Assembly (NCBI GenBank): GCA_963696025.1
Contig: CAVOII010000014.1
Location: forward strand, 744,001 to 808,000
Direction: 5' to 3'
DNA: 64,000 nucleotides
Origin: JABCYV01 sp963696025
GTDB lineage: Bacteria; Acidobacteriota; Terriglobia; Terriglobales; Acidobacteriaceae
The notes under the pieces are model-generated. The model made no database searches. It was not told the origin of the DNA and was given only the letters and a program-made list of their open reading frames with translations. The position numbers and the translations under genes are program-made. Positions 43,371-52,051 of the stretch are shown piece after piece (positions within the stretch are counted from its first letter, which is position 1; each line of letters opens with the position of its first letter).

Positions 43371-43553
43371 TCAGGCTCGGTTGTGCCGGCGGTGCGCTCG
43401 GTTCGCGAACACAACCCCCAGAGCAAAGCCCATCATCGCGCCGAGCAGCGCCGCAGTGACTGCAATGCCGGGTGAGAACGCGCCTTTGGTGCCCGCTAAC
43501 AGGAAGCAGGCATAGGCCATACACAGAGTCCAGAAAATCAGGCGAAGGCTCAT
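43371..43553 (-). CDS. Small two-helix membrane protein
   Basis: A 60-residue protein from ATG 43553 with GAGGTGG upstream. Two membrane helices are clear (LRLIFWTLCMAYACFLLAG and ALLGAMMGFALGVVFANR), with a basic C-terminus RAHRRHNRA. It lies 43 bases before the gene at 43327 and on the same strand. Not recognised; an inner-membrane peptide. Confidence 0.55.
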   Translation of the reverse strand: MSLRLIFWTLCMAYACFLLAGTKGAFSPGIAVTAALLGAMMGFALGVVFANRAHRRHNRA

Positions 43554-43713
43554 AGCAGTACCACCTCTGCGAGGAATAGTGTCCCGCATGGATCGGAGAT
43601 TGGCAAGGGTCTTTTGAAAAGAATTGTACTGTCGAGTTTTCCCCTGCAGGCAAACGATTTAGCTCCTCGAGTGAGGGCTTTGGGTGCTGGTAACGTTGAT
43701 ATAGCGCAAAGCA

Positions 43714-43947
43714 TTAAGATCGCTGCATCTCAGGCTCTGATTCATTCAGCGACGCCTGCCCGGTCGTCCCGATACAGAGGTAGATTGGAACGAGCATTAT
43801 GACGGCAAGAAAGATACAACCAGCTAGATCGCTGCGCATCCATGAGCCTAGGTAATATGCCGAGCCTCCCGATCCCATCGCAAACAGGAGCGCAGCTAAG
43901 GGCCGCCCGGAAAAACCTCGCGGCTCTTGTTCGATTGGATCAAACAT
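43714..43947 (-). CDS. Small membrane protein
   Basis: A 77-residue protein from ATG 43947 with only a weak ribosome site (AAAGATC). It has two membrane helices (PLAALLFAMGSGGSAYYLGS and LAGCIFLAVIMLVPIYLCIG). Charged ends and the helix composition support a real protein. No family recognised. The gap 43948-44181 holds nothing clear. Confidence 0.45.
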   Translation of the reverse strand: MFDPIEQEPRGFSGRPLAALLFAMGSGGSAYYLGSWMRSDLAGCIFLAVIMLVPIYLCIGTTGQASLNESEPEMQRS

Positions 43948-44181
43948 AAGCGATCTTTTTCACACTTAGTATGAGCGCCAAAGATTTATGATTGTTGACT
44001 CTCTATGAAATGTCGATGAATTTGGGGGATAGGTTTTGCGGAACAGACGAAACACGCGCGTCAGCGGGTCGAGGAGCAGCAGGCGCGGTGACCATTTCGT
44101 AGTCCGGCGCTAAAGAGGATATCCTGATGAAGACGGCTCCACGCTGGGCTGCCCGGCCTTTAAGCTTTGCCATAGTTCGTC

Positions 44182-45363
44182 ATGCTCGAAGCGCAAGGAC
44201 AGACCATCGCGGCTCGTAAGCAGGCTCGAGGCCTTCCCTCGTACTTCGCGCACGAGCCCGTAATTCTGGTGCTGCTTTCGGCAGCGGCAGTCCTGTTTTT
44301 CCTGGCTGTAACCGGCTTGTCCCGAATCTACCACACGCAGCGGGAATTTCTGGGAAACCGGTGGTTTGCCCGCGGAACCGTGGACTTGAAGGGGCGGCGT
44401 TTTGAACCGGCTGTCGCCGAATTTCGCAATGCACTGCTTTACTCTCCGGATAATTACTCCTACCAACTCAATCTCGCCGAGGCTCTGCTCTGGCTGAATC
44501 GGAGGAATGAAGCTTATTCTTATTTGCTCAGCCTCTGGGAGCGACAACCTGAAAATGGGACGGTGAATCTCGAGTTGGCCCGTATTTTTGCGCGCCAAGG
44601 ACAAAGAGAGAACGCTGTACGCTACTACCACAATGCCATTTACGCAATTTGGAACAATGACCCGGACGTCCAGCGGCGCAACGCCCGCCTCGAACTGATC
44701 GAATTCCTGCTGAAAGAGAACGCCAGGCCGCAAGCCCAGGCTGAGTTGATTACACTTGCGGCCAATTTGCCCGACGATCCCGCGCTGCTGGCAAGGGTGG
44801 GCGATCTGTTTGCCCAAGTGGGAGAATACGAACGCGCTCTGGCGGAGTATAGCCGGAGTCTCCAGCTCAATCCAAAGAACCCTCCTGTGATGGCTGCGGC
44901 AGGACGCGCAGCCTTCGAACTTGGTAAATACAGCGTGGCGAAAAGTTATCTGGAGTCAGTGGTCTCCGCCAATCCTAGCGATGGGCAAAGTTCTGAGCTG
45001 TTAAAAACCGCCATCTCGGCGCTGCAAATGGATCCATTCCGGCGGCAAATATCGGCTGCTGAGCGTGTTCGAATTGTGATCGAGGCATTCAACACAGCGG
45101 GCAAGCGGCTCGAGTCGTGCGCTAATGCCGGCGGATCCAAAGGGGCTGCTCCGGCGACAAATCAGCAGCCCGACCTGCTCACTCGCTGGAACGAAATGAA
45201 ACCAAAGATGAGGGAAAGCGTCATTCGGCAGAATCCTGATCTCAGCGAACAGGCGATGGACCTGGTATTTGCTATCGAGCGGCAAACGAAGAAGGAATGC
45301 GGACCGCCGACCGGGGCAGACCTCGCGCTGCTTCTGATCTCAAAACTGCACGAGGGGAGTTAG
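44182..45363 (+). CDS. Membrane-anchored TPR protein
   Basis: A 393-residue protein. One membrane helix is near the N-terminus (about 27-46: VILVLLSAAAVLFFLAVTGL), then tetratricopeptide repeats at about 60-280. Examples are GRRFEPAVAEFRNALLYSPD, NRRNEAYSYLLSLWERQPEN and VGEYERALAEYSRSLQLNPK. The C-terminal ~100 residues lack repeats and end in ADLALLLISKLHEGS. TPRs act as protein scaffolds; the partner is unknown. The next gene (CLC channel) starts 7 bases after the stop, so they are probably co-transcribed. Confidence 0.85.
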   Translation: MLEAQGQTIAARKQARGLPSYFAHEPVILVLLSAAAVLFFLAVTGLSRIYHTQREFLGNRWFARGTVDLKGRRFEPAVAEFRNALLYSPDNYSYQLNLAEALLWLNRRNEAYSYLLSLWERQPENGTVNLELARIFARQGQRENAVRYYHNAIYAIWNNDPDVQRRNARLELIEFLLKENARPQAQAELITLAANLPDDPALLARVGDLFAQVGEYERALAEYSRSLQLNPKNPPVMAAAGRAAFELGKYSVAKSYLESVVSANPSDGQSSELLKTAISALQMDPFRRQISAAERVRIVIEAFNTAGKRLESCANAGGSKGAAPATNQQPDLLTRWNEMKPKMRESVIRQNPDLSEQAMDLVFAIERQTKKECGPPTGADLALLLISKLHEGS

Positions 45364-45370
45364 TGAAACG

Positions 45371-47218
45371 GTGTACAACCTGTCTGACTCAAAAGCCGCG
45401 GAAACAGTATTAGAGCATGGACCGGGTGCGTCGGCGATCTCCCCCACCTCGCGATCTCCGCAAGCCCTGCTTCGGTCCGTATTTAGAGAAGACCGCTTCT
45501 TTCTGATCCTGTCTGTGTTCATCGGAATTTTTTCTGGACTGGCTGTGGTCTGCTTTCGTTTTGCAATTGATTGGTGCCGCATCTACCTGCTGGGATCAGG
45601 CGCAACAGCCTCGCCCCTGCGCCTTCTGCTAGCGCCAAGCCTGGCAGGCCTTGTCATTGCCGTGCTCGTAATTCATGTCTTCCCAGCAGCCACAGGCAGT
45701 GGCGTCAATCAAACTAAGGCGGCACTCTACATCTACAACGGTTATATTCCTCTCCGCACTGCCATCGGCAAGTTTATCACCGCCGGATTGGCGATAGGTT
45801 CCGGCCACTCTTTGGGTCCTGAAGATCCGTCTTTGCAGATCGGCGCGAGTCTGGCTTCCGCGCTGGGACGGCGTATGCGCCTATCACGCGACCGCATGCG
45901 CCTGATCGCTCCGGTAGGGGCTGCCGCTGGCTTGGCGGCGGCTTTTAACGCGCCCATTTCGGCGGTGCTCTTCGTGATCGAAGAAGTCATCGGACGCTGG
46001 ACCGCGGGCATTCTTGGTTCGGTCGTACTGTCCGCGGTAGCCAGCGTTGTTGTCATGCGATGGTTTTTGGGCGCCGAACCGCTGTTTCGTATTCCAACGA
46101 TGCAGGTGGAACGCCCCGAAGAGTTGGGCGCGTACGCGGTCCTGGGAATTGTGGGCGGACTAGCTTCGGTAGCGTTTTCCGCTAGTATTTGCGCGCTACG
46201 TCCGCAGCTGAGGGCGTGGCCTCGCTGGACCCAGTATTTCCAGTCCGCGCTTGCAGGCCTGCTTATCGGCTTTATCGGCGTGCTCGGCGCGCCGCAAGTG
46301 ATGGGTGCGGGTTACCAGTACATTGACGAGGCGATGCACGGACAGTTTACCTGGCAAATGCTAGCTCTTCTTGCAGGACTCAAAATCGTTGCCACCACGC
46401 TTTCATTTGTCAGCGGGACTCCTGGCGGGATGTTTGCTCCAACCTTGTTTATTGGGGCCATGTTGGGAGCGGCCGTCGGTGGAGTGGAACACATTTTTCT
46501 TCCACATCTCGCAGGATCTCCAGGAACCTATGCCTTGGTAGGCATGGGTGTGCTTTTTGCCGGATTCCTGCGCGCTCCTATGACCTCGGTGTTCATGGTT
46601 CTTGAAGTAAGCGGCAATTACTCGGTCATTCTTCCAGTAATCGTGGCCAACACGTTCGCGTACGTGATTTCGCGCGGGCTGCGACCTACCGCGATTTTTG
46701 ACGTTTTAACTCGCCAGGATGGCTTGGATCTACCATCGATGGAGGAACAACGGGAACAGGACGTCTTGCGCGTGGAGGATGCTATGCAGCCGCCAAAGGA
46801 TCCGGTGCTGGATGCGCAGGACACACTGGAGCGGGTGCTGCAACTCTCGGAGAAATCACCTTCGGACATACTGCTGGTGCGAATGAGCCCGACGGGCTGG
46901 CATAGCATCACCAAGCAAGAACTCAGGACCATGCTGAACGAGGGCAAGGGTGCATATAGTCTGAGTTCGGTTCTGCCCATGCGGCAGATTCCGTATCTAC
47001 ATCCTGACTGTCGCCTTACGATATGTCGACCGCTGGCCGCTTTTGCCAGTGGTGAGTCGCGCCGACTTTGGTCAGTTGGAAGGAGTCATCTCCCAGCAAG
47101 ATGTCTTGGGACATTACCGAACGGCCGGTGGCCAGGACCGAGATTCGGGGTGAAGCCATCACGGGAGAGTCGCCATCGTAATCAGTTCAATTGGCGGGTT
47201 TGGGAGAGGTGGAAGTGA
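45371..47218 (+). CDS. CLC-family chloride channel/antiporter with frameshifted CBS tail
   Basis: GTG 45371 lies just after the TPR gene. The CLC membrane domain (about 40-450) has its selectivity motifs: AATGSGVNQTKAAL, HSLGPEDPSLQIGASL (GREGP equivalent, keeping the gating Glu, as in proton-coupled antiporters) and SGTPGGMFAPTLFIGAMLG. The C-terminus begins a CBS pair (RVEDAMQPPKDPVLDAQDTL). After IPYLHPD the frame is wrong: the CBS ending ALRYVDRWPLLPVVSRADFG and GVISQQDVLGHYR is in another frame and stops at 47151-47153. The annotated frame instead runs 32 bases into the convergent neighbour. A small deletion near 47010-47020 is the likely cause. The transport domain is intact. Confidence 0.88.
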   Translation: MYNLSDSKAAETVLEHGPGASAISPTSRSPQALLRSVFREDRFFLILSVFIGIFSGLAVVCFRFAIDWCRIYLLGSGATASPLRLLLAPSLAGLVIAVLVIHVFPAATGSGVNQTKAALYIYNGYIPLRTAIGKFITAGLAIGSGHSLGPEDPSLQIGASLASALGRRMRLSRDRMRLIAPVGAAAGLAAAFNAPISAVLFVIEEVIGRWTAGILGSVVLSAVASVVVMRWFLGAEPLFRIPTMQVERPEELGAYAVLGIVGGLASVAFSASICALRPQLRAWPRWTQYFQSALAGLLIGFIGVLGAPQVMGAGYQYIDEAMHGQFTWQMLALLAGLKIVATTLSFVSGTPGGMFAPTLFIGAMLGAAVGGVEHIFLPHLAGSPGTYALVGMGVLFAGFLRAPMTSVFMVLEVSGNYSVILPVIVANTFAYVISRGLRPTAIFDVLTRQDGLDLPSMEEQREQDVLRVEDAMQPPKDPVLDAQDTLERVLQLSEKSPSDILLVRMSPTGWHSITKQELRTMLNEGKGAYSLSSVLPMRQIPYLHPDCRLTICRPLAAFASGESRRLWSVGRSHLPARCLGTLPNGRWPGPRFGVKPSRESRHRNQFNWRVWERWK

Positions 47219-47987
47219 ACGAACTGCGTTTGGAATCAGTTTCGTTGATAGCGTGGGCTTCCACAATCTTGTAACCCCCGTATCGAATGGTCAGAGTAGC
47301 CCGCCCACCCAGGCGCGTAGTTGAAATGCTTTGATTCTCCGCGGGGAGCCAGAAGTCTCCGCTCTTTACGTAGGCGTGGTGGATTTCGGTCTTCTTGATC
47401 CAAAAAGAAGGGTTCTGGGCTGGTTCAGCTTCAATGCGACACACCGCGAAATCCTTAGCATCTACCCAGATACGTCCCCGGTAGAGAAACTTGCTGGGCA
47501 CTTTCGGCTGAACTCCCAGGACGTATGGGCACGCTTGTCCAGCGTTTTGACCCGCGAGCATGGTGAAATTGTAGTTCTGACTAGTGAGGGCGGTGCGCTC
47601 CGGGTTTCCGGGGTCGAGAGCTTCATGCTCGGAATCAAGCAAGCGCTTAAAGATGTGACTGATTACCCACTTGGAACCGCTCTGCGAGATGACGGTAAAT
47701 TGTTTCGTCGCCGGCGCTTTGAACCTCACGTCGACGGTCATTTCGGCATGCAGGTTTTCGGGGAAGCCGACGAAGTCAAACTTGTACCAACGGCGGCTGG
47801 TGTAGCTTTCCAACGCATTCGCCCGCTCGGCATTCCTCTGCGTCATTCGATCCACCACTTGCGACGTAGTCAATCCCGGCTCGGTCGACCCTTGAGTTGA
47901 GTCCTGCGCAACCGCCTGTCCCGACTGCAGCACAACTAACGCGGTACACCCAAGAACGAGGGAAATGCATCTGCGCCGATGAATCAT
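47187..47987 (-). CDS. Secreted protein, outer-membrane lipoprotein-sorting-like fold (tentative)
   Basis: From ATG 47987: a signal peptide (RRRCISLVLGCTALVVLQSGQAVAQD, cleaved after AVAQ), then about 240 residues. VVDRMTQRNAERANALESY leads into beta-rich sequence (WYKFDFVGFPENLHAEMTVD, PSKFLYRGRIWVDAKDFAVC, WLPAENQSISTTRLGG). Beta strands with a VDAKDFAVCRIEAEP-type turn recall LolA/LolB-like or DUF4292-like exported proteins; this is inference from pattern only. The start could be earlier in the frame (to 48125), but the signal peptide fixes it near 47987. Convergent with the CLC gene. Confidence 0.6.
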   Translation of the reverse strand: MIHRRRCISLVLGCTALVVLQSGQAVAQDSTQGSTEPGLTTSQVVDRMTQRNAERANALESYTSRRWYKFDFVGFPENLHAEMTVDVRFKAPATKQFTVISQSGSKWVISHIFKRLLDSEHEALDPGNPERTALTSQNYNFTMLAGQNAGQACPYVLGVQPKVPSKFLYRGRIWVDAKDFAVCRIEAEPAQNPSFWIKKTEIHHAYVKSGDFWLPAENQSISTTRLGGRATLTIRYGGYKIVEAHAINETDSKRSSFTSTSPKPAN

Positions 47988-48252
47988 CGTGCCGGCACTT
48001 AGGTTGCGGAAGGCGTAGTTTGCGCACCATAAGTCACGCCACGCTTGTGTCAATAGATCTGGTCTTGAGTTGCTCGGACCGGTTCGGTTAGCGTCCATAG
48101 AAGAGGATGACCAATTTTTCGGCACCAGGATTTTCGTGGAGAGCGGAACATCCCAAGCTTATCGTCTCATTATACGCTTGCTGTGATCTTGTCACGGTCA
48201 ATGCCCGGTTCCGAACAGGCCATACAAACTGCATAGAGCTTAGGCCATAGGC

Positions 48253-48286
48253 ACAAAAGACCCGCTGCTAGCTCACAGCGGGTCTT
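48253..48286 (-). terminator. Intrinsic terminator of dps
   Basis: A ten-base perfect stem (AGACCCGCTG / CAGCGGGTCT) with an 8-base loop. On the minus strand it continues TTTTGTGCC. It lies ~40 bases past the dps stop at 48324. Confidence 0.8.
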
Positions 48287-48323
48287 CGACCGAAAGTCGC
48301 TTTTGACCCAATTGCTTGGGTGG

Positions 48324-48923
48324 TTAGTCTTCAGCTTCGATCAGAGGCATGTTCACCAAGTGCTCGCTGACGAACCACACCTGCAATTCGTTAGTGCGCA
48401 GGATGTCGCTCACAACCAAATCGTTGGTCCCGTCGTCCCCAAGGGTGGAGGCCCGGCGGGCGAATGTGCGGCAGTGCCGAATGATGATCTGGTGCGCATC
48501 CAATAAGCGCGAGAGTTGCACCGGGACTTCTTCCCTGCCCCGTGGCGGACGCTCGATTTGCGTGGTTTCTGCGACATCGGGGGCCATGGCAATGCTCAGA
48601 CCGCCGAGCAGTTGAATGCGCTCGGCAATCGAGTCCACGAGCTCCGACTGTTCGTTGAAGTGCTTATCAAAGAGCAGATGAAGTTGATAGAAGGTGGGGC
48701 CGGCGACCTGCCAATGCGATTTCTTGTAAAGATCGCGTAGGGTCATGGTGTCGGCAAGCAACTGGTTGAGTTGCTCGGTCATTTCCAATCGAACCGGTTC
48801 TTCCAGTTCCAAAGGAAGCGCGTGGTTGACGGTGCCATATTCCTGAATTTCGTGAGCTCTTTGGTGAAAGCGAGGCTGGGCGCTCACTTTACCGTGGTTT
48901 CCGTTGCTTGTTTTCTTGGGCAT
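48324..48923 (-). CDS. dps: Dps/ferritin-like DNA protection protein
   Basis: A 199-residue protein; the ATG follows AAAAGGAGAATCCCA. The Dps ferroxidase signature is KKSHWQVAGPTFYQLHLLFD followed by NEQSELVDSIAERIQLLGG, giving the inter-subunit His/Asp/Glu iron ligands. It also has the closing helix LRTNELQVWFVSEHLV. The ~45-residue N-terminal extension (SNGNHGKVSAQPRFHQRAHE) is polar and may bind DNA. It stores iron, using peroxide as oxidant, and shields DNA in starvation. It has its own terminator and is divergent from aceE. Confidence 0.93.
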   Translation of the reverse strand: MPKKTSNGNHGKVSAQPRFHQRAHEIQEYGTVNHALPLELEEPVRLEMTEQLNQLLADTMTLRDLYKKSHWQVAGPTFYQLHLLFDKHFNEQSELVDSIAERIQLLGGLSIAMAPDVAETTQIERPPRGREEVPVQLSRLLDAHQIIIRHCRTFARRASTLGDDGTNDLVVSDILRTNELQVWFVSEHLVNMPLIEAED

Positions 48924-49192
48924 TGGGATTCTCCTTTTCTGTGGTGGTCCGTTTTGAAAACGCTGGCTGCGGATGATTTGCGGAAATAGGGCCGAATGGC
49001 GTCGCCTGACGTTATTGACGCCTACAGTTCTAGATGACTTTCAGGCTCGTTGGGTTTCGCTGAACTTCTGATTATAGTTCGTTGCCGCCCGGTCCGGAGC
49101 CTTCAAGCTTCTGTCTGCCTCGCGTGCTCAGCAAAATTCCGCGTAATTGACTATCATTGAGAGTTCAGCAAAAAAGACGGAGATGATCAGAC

Positions 49193-51871
49193 GTGGCTGA
49201 GACTCAGACCGACGGGATGGAAGTGCTCGAAACTCGAGAGTGGCTCGATTCTCTCGATTACGTTTTGTCCAAGGGCGGTGCGGAGCGGGCCGGAAGACTG
49301 TTGCAACAGCTCTCGTTGCATGCTCGGCGCGCCGCCGGGGTCAACCTTCCATTTACCGCAACGACCCCTTACCAGAATACGATTCCGACGCGGCAGCAGC
49401 CGCCATTTCCCGGTAGTCAGGAAATGGAGCGCCGCATCAAGAGCCTGGTGCGTTGGAATGCCCTGGCCATGGTGGTGCGCGCCAACAAAATTCAGGAAGG
49501 AATCGGCGGCCACATCTCGACCTACGCCTCAGCCGCCACGCTGTACGAAGTCGCATTCAATCACTTTCTGCGCGCTCAAACCGAGGGCGGTGACCGGGAC
49601 CTTGTTTATTTCCAGGGTCACGCTGCACCCGGGATGTATGCCCGAGCCTACCTCGAGGGCCGGATCCCTAAGCAAAAACTGGAGAACTTTCGCCGCGAGC
49701 TGAAGCCCGGTGGTGGCCTATCCTCTTATCCTCATCCCTGGCTCATGCCCGACTTTTGGGAATTTCCAACAGTTTCGATGGGACTGGGCCCGATTCAGGC
49801 AATCTATCAGGCCCGATTTATTCGCTACCTGGAGAATCGCGGGCTCAAGAAGTCCACCGGGGGCAAGGTTTGGGCCTTCATGGGCGACGGTGAAATGGAC
49901 GAGCCGGAGTCGCTCGGCTCGATCACTCTGGCTTCGCGGGAGCGGCTCGATAACCTCATCTTCGTGGTCAACTGCAACCTGCAGCGGCTGGACGGGCCGG
50001 TGCGCGGAAACGGAAAGATTGTTCAGGAGCTGGAGGCCATTTTCCGGGGTGCGGGCTGGAATGTGATCAAGGTGGTCTGGGGCGGAGACTGGGACAATCT
50101 CATCGCCAATGATCGCGACGGCTTGCTGGTCAAGCGTATGGGCGAGATCAGCGACGGCCAATACCAGAAATATTTCGTTGAAAGCGGAGCTTATTTCCGG
50201 CACAACTTTTTCGGCACCGACCCGCGTCTGCTGAAGATGGTGGAGCACCTCTCCGACGAGCAGCTCTCCCGCATGCGGCTGGGCGGGCACGATCCGATAA
50301 AGGTGCATGCGGCTTACAGGGCTGCGGTAGAGCACCAGGGCGCGCCGACCATCATTCTGGCCAAGACCATTAAAGGTTATGGCCTGGGCGAAGCTGGCGA
50401 AGGCAAAAACATCACTCACCAGCAGAAAAAATTGAATGATGACGAACTGGAAATGTTCCGCTCGCGCTTCGGGATTCCCATTGCAGATGAAGAACTGCAC
50501 GATGCACCGTTCTATCGTCCCGATGACGATAGCCCTGAGATCCGCTACATGCAGGAGCGCCGTTCGCAGCTCGGCGGATATTTGCCTGAGCGCAAGGTGC
50601 GCTCCAAGCCGATCAATCCGGTTTCCAACTCTCACTTTGAGGAGTTTTACAAAGGCACCGAGGGGCGCGAGGCATCGACAACCATGGTCTTCGTGCGGCT
50701 GCTCTCGAAGTTGCTGCGTGATCCGGAAATCGGCAAGCTGATTGTGCCTATCATCCCCGACGAAGCACGCACTTTCGGTATGGAGGCGTTGTTCCGTCAG
50801 GTGGGCATTTACTCAAGCGCCGGCCAGCTCTACCAACCAGTCGACATGGACACGCTCCTTTATTACAAGGAAGCGAAAGACGGCCAGATTCTGGAAGAAG
50901 GTATTACCGAGGCGGGATCAGTATGTTCGTTCATTGCCGCCGGAACTGCGTACGCGAATCACGGGATCAATACTATCCCGTTTTTTATTTTCTATTCCAT
51001 GTTTGGATTCCAGCGTATTGGCGACTTGATTTGGGCAGCCGCTGATATGCGCACCAGGGGTTTCCTGATCGGTGGCACCGCGGGACGGACTACACTGGCC
51101 GGAGAAGGCTTGCAACATCAGGACGGCCACAGTCATGTGCTCGCACTGCCGGTGCCCAACCTGATGGCCTATGATCCAGCGTTCGCCTTTGAGATTGCGA
51201 TCATCATTCAGGATGGCATCCAGCGCATGTACGTGGATCAGGAATCCATCTTTTACTATTTGACAGTCACCAATGAACCATTGCCCATGCCGGCGATGCC
51301 TGATGGCGAAGGGGTGCGCGATGGCATTCTCCAGGGCATGTATCGTTTCCGGACCTCGACGAAGAAGGATGCAAAGTTGCACGCTCAGCTATTCGGCAGC
51401 GGCACCATTATGTATGAAGTGCTGAAGGCGCAACAAATCCTGGAAGAAAAATATGGCGTAGCGGCGGACGTCTGGAGCGTGACCAGCTACAAGCAGCTCT
51501 ATCGCGACGGTAACGATTGCCAACGCTGGAACATGTTGCATCCGGGTGAAACTCCGCATGTGCCATTTGTGTCGCGCAGTTTGAAAGATGCGCCCGGTGT
51601 GTTCGTTGCCGCCTCCGATTACATGAAGGTTCTGCCGGAGTCAATCGCGCGCTGGATACCAGGTCCGCTCGTGTCATTGGGAACCGACGGCTTCGGCCGC
51701 AGCGAGAGCCGGGCATCCTTGCGTGATTTTTTTGAAGTGGATGCGAAACACATCGTGCTGGCCACGCTTACTGCATTGGCGCGCGATAAACAGATTAATC
51801 AGGGAACTTTGCAGGAAGCGGTAAAGGAGTTAGGTATCAATCCGAACAAGCCGAATCCAGCCATTAGCTGA
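49193..51871 (+). CDS. aceE: Pyruvate dehydrogenase E1 component, homodimeric (AceE)
   Basis: Decarboxylates pyruvate with thiamine diphosphate and passes the acetyl group to the E2 lipoyl arm. Starts at GTG 49193 with GGAGATGATC upstream; 892 residues, the usual AceE length. Motifs include ANKIQEGIGGHISTYASAAT, the ThDP motif FMGDGEMDEPESLGSITLAS with FVVNCNLQRLDGPVRGN, the catalytic-side GQLYQPVDMDTLLYYKEAKD, and GGTAGRTTLAGEGLQHQDGH. First gene of aceE-aceF-(NTF2-like)-lpdA. The 180-base gap to aceF holds an interspersed hairpin repeat. Confidence 0.96.
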   Translation: MAETQTDGMEVLETREWLDSLDYVLSKGGAERAGRLLQQLSLHARRAAGVNLPFTATTPYQNTIPTRQQPPFPGSQEMERRIKSLVRWNALAMVVRANKIQEGIGGHISTYASAATLYEVAFNHFLRAQTEGGDRDLVYFQGHAAPGMYARAYLEGRIPKQKLENFRRELKPGGGLSSYPHPWLMPDFWEFPTVSMGLGPIQAIYQARFIRYLENRGLKKSTGGKVWAFMGDGEMDEPESLGSITLASRERLDNLIFVVNCNLQRLDGPVRGNGKIVQELEAIFRGAGWNVIKVVWGGDWDNLIANDRDGLLVKRMGEISDGQYQKYFVESGAYFRHNFFGTDPRLLKMVEHLSDEQLSRMRLGGHDPIKVHAAYRAAVEHQGAPTIILAKTIKGYGLGEAGEGKNITHQQKKLNDDELEMFRSRFGIPIADEELHDAPFYRPDDDSPEIRYMQERRSQLGGYLPERKVRSKPINPVSNSHFEEFYKGTEGREASTTMVFVRLLSKLLRDPEIGKLIVPIIPDEARTFGMEALFRQVGIYSSAGQLYQPVDMDTLLYYKEAKDGQILEEGITEAGSVCSFIAAGTAYANHGINTIPFFIFYSMFGFQRIGDLIWAAADMRTRGFLIGGTAGRTTLAGEGLQHQDGHSHVLALPVPNLMAYDPAFAFEIAIIIQDGIQRMYVDQESIFYYLTVTNEPLPMPAMPDGEGVRDGILQGMYRFRTSTKKDAKLHAQLFGSGTIMYEVLKAQQILEEKYGVAADVWSVTSYKQLYRDGNDCQRWNMLHPGETPHVPFVSRSLKDAPGVFVAASDYMKVLPESIARWIPGPLVSLGTDGFGRSESRASLRDFFEVDAKHIVLATLTALARDKQINQGTLQEAVKELGINPNKPNPAIS

Positions 51872-51962
51872 GAAGGCGCTGAAGTCGTGAGAGCGGCGCT
51901 TGTTGGGAGAGGAAGGACGCTTCACCCTGGGGAAAGCTCGATCACAGATTTGGTTCTTATAG

Positions 51963-52024
51963 GGATCCTTCGACTCCGCCGCCGCTTCGCCTGGCGAAGC
52001 GGCAGACTCCGCTCAGGATGACAG
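51963..52024. repeat. Interspersed hairpin repeat between aceE and aceF
   Basis: A perfect 11-bp stem (GCCGCTTCGCC-T-GGCGAAGCGGC, 51981-52003) is enclosed by ATCCTTCGACTCCG and CAGACTCCGCTCAGGATGACA. The outer sequence is of a kind seen in acidobacterial intergenic repeats. There is no T-run after the stem, so it may modulate but not end the aceE transcript (inference). Confidence 0.55.
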
Positions 52025-52051
52025 AATGAGGGTTAAGGGAGAAAAAGTTAC

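Noticed and set aside
49718..50635. 305-residue minus-strand frame
   Set aside because: Antisense of aceE, whose thiamine and E1 motifs are unambiguous.
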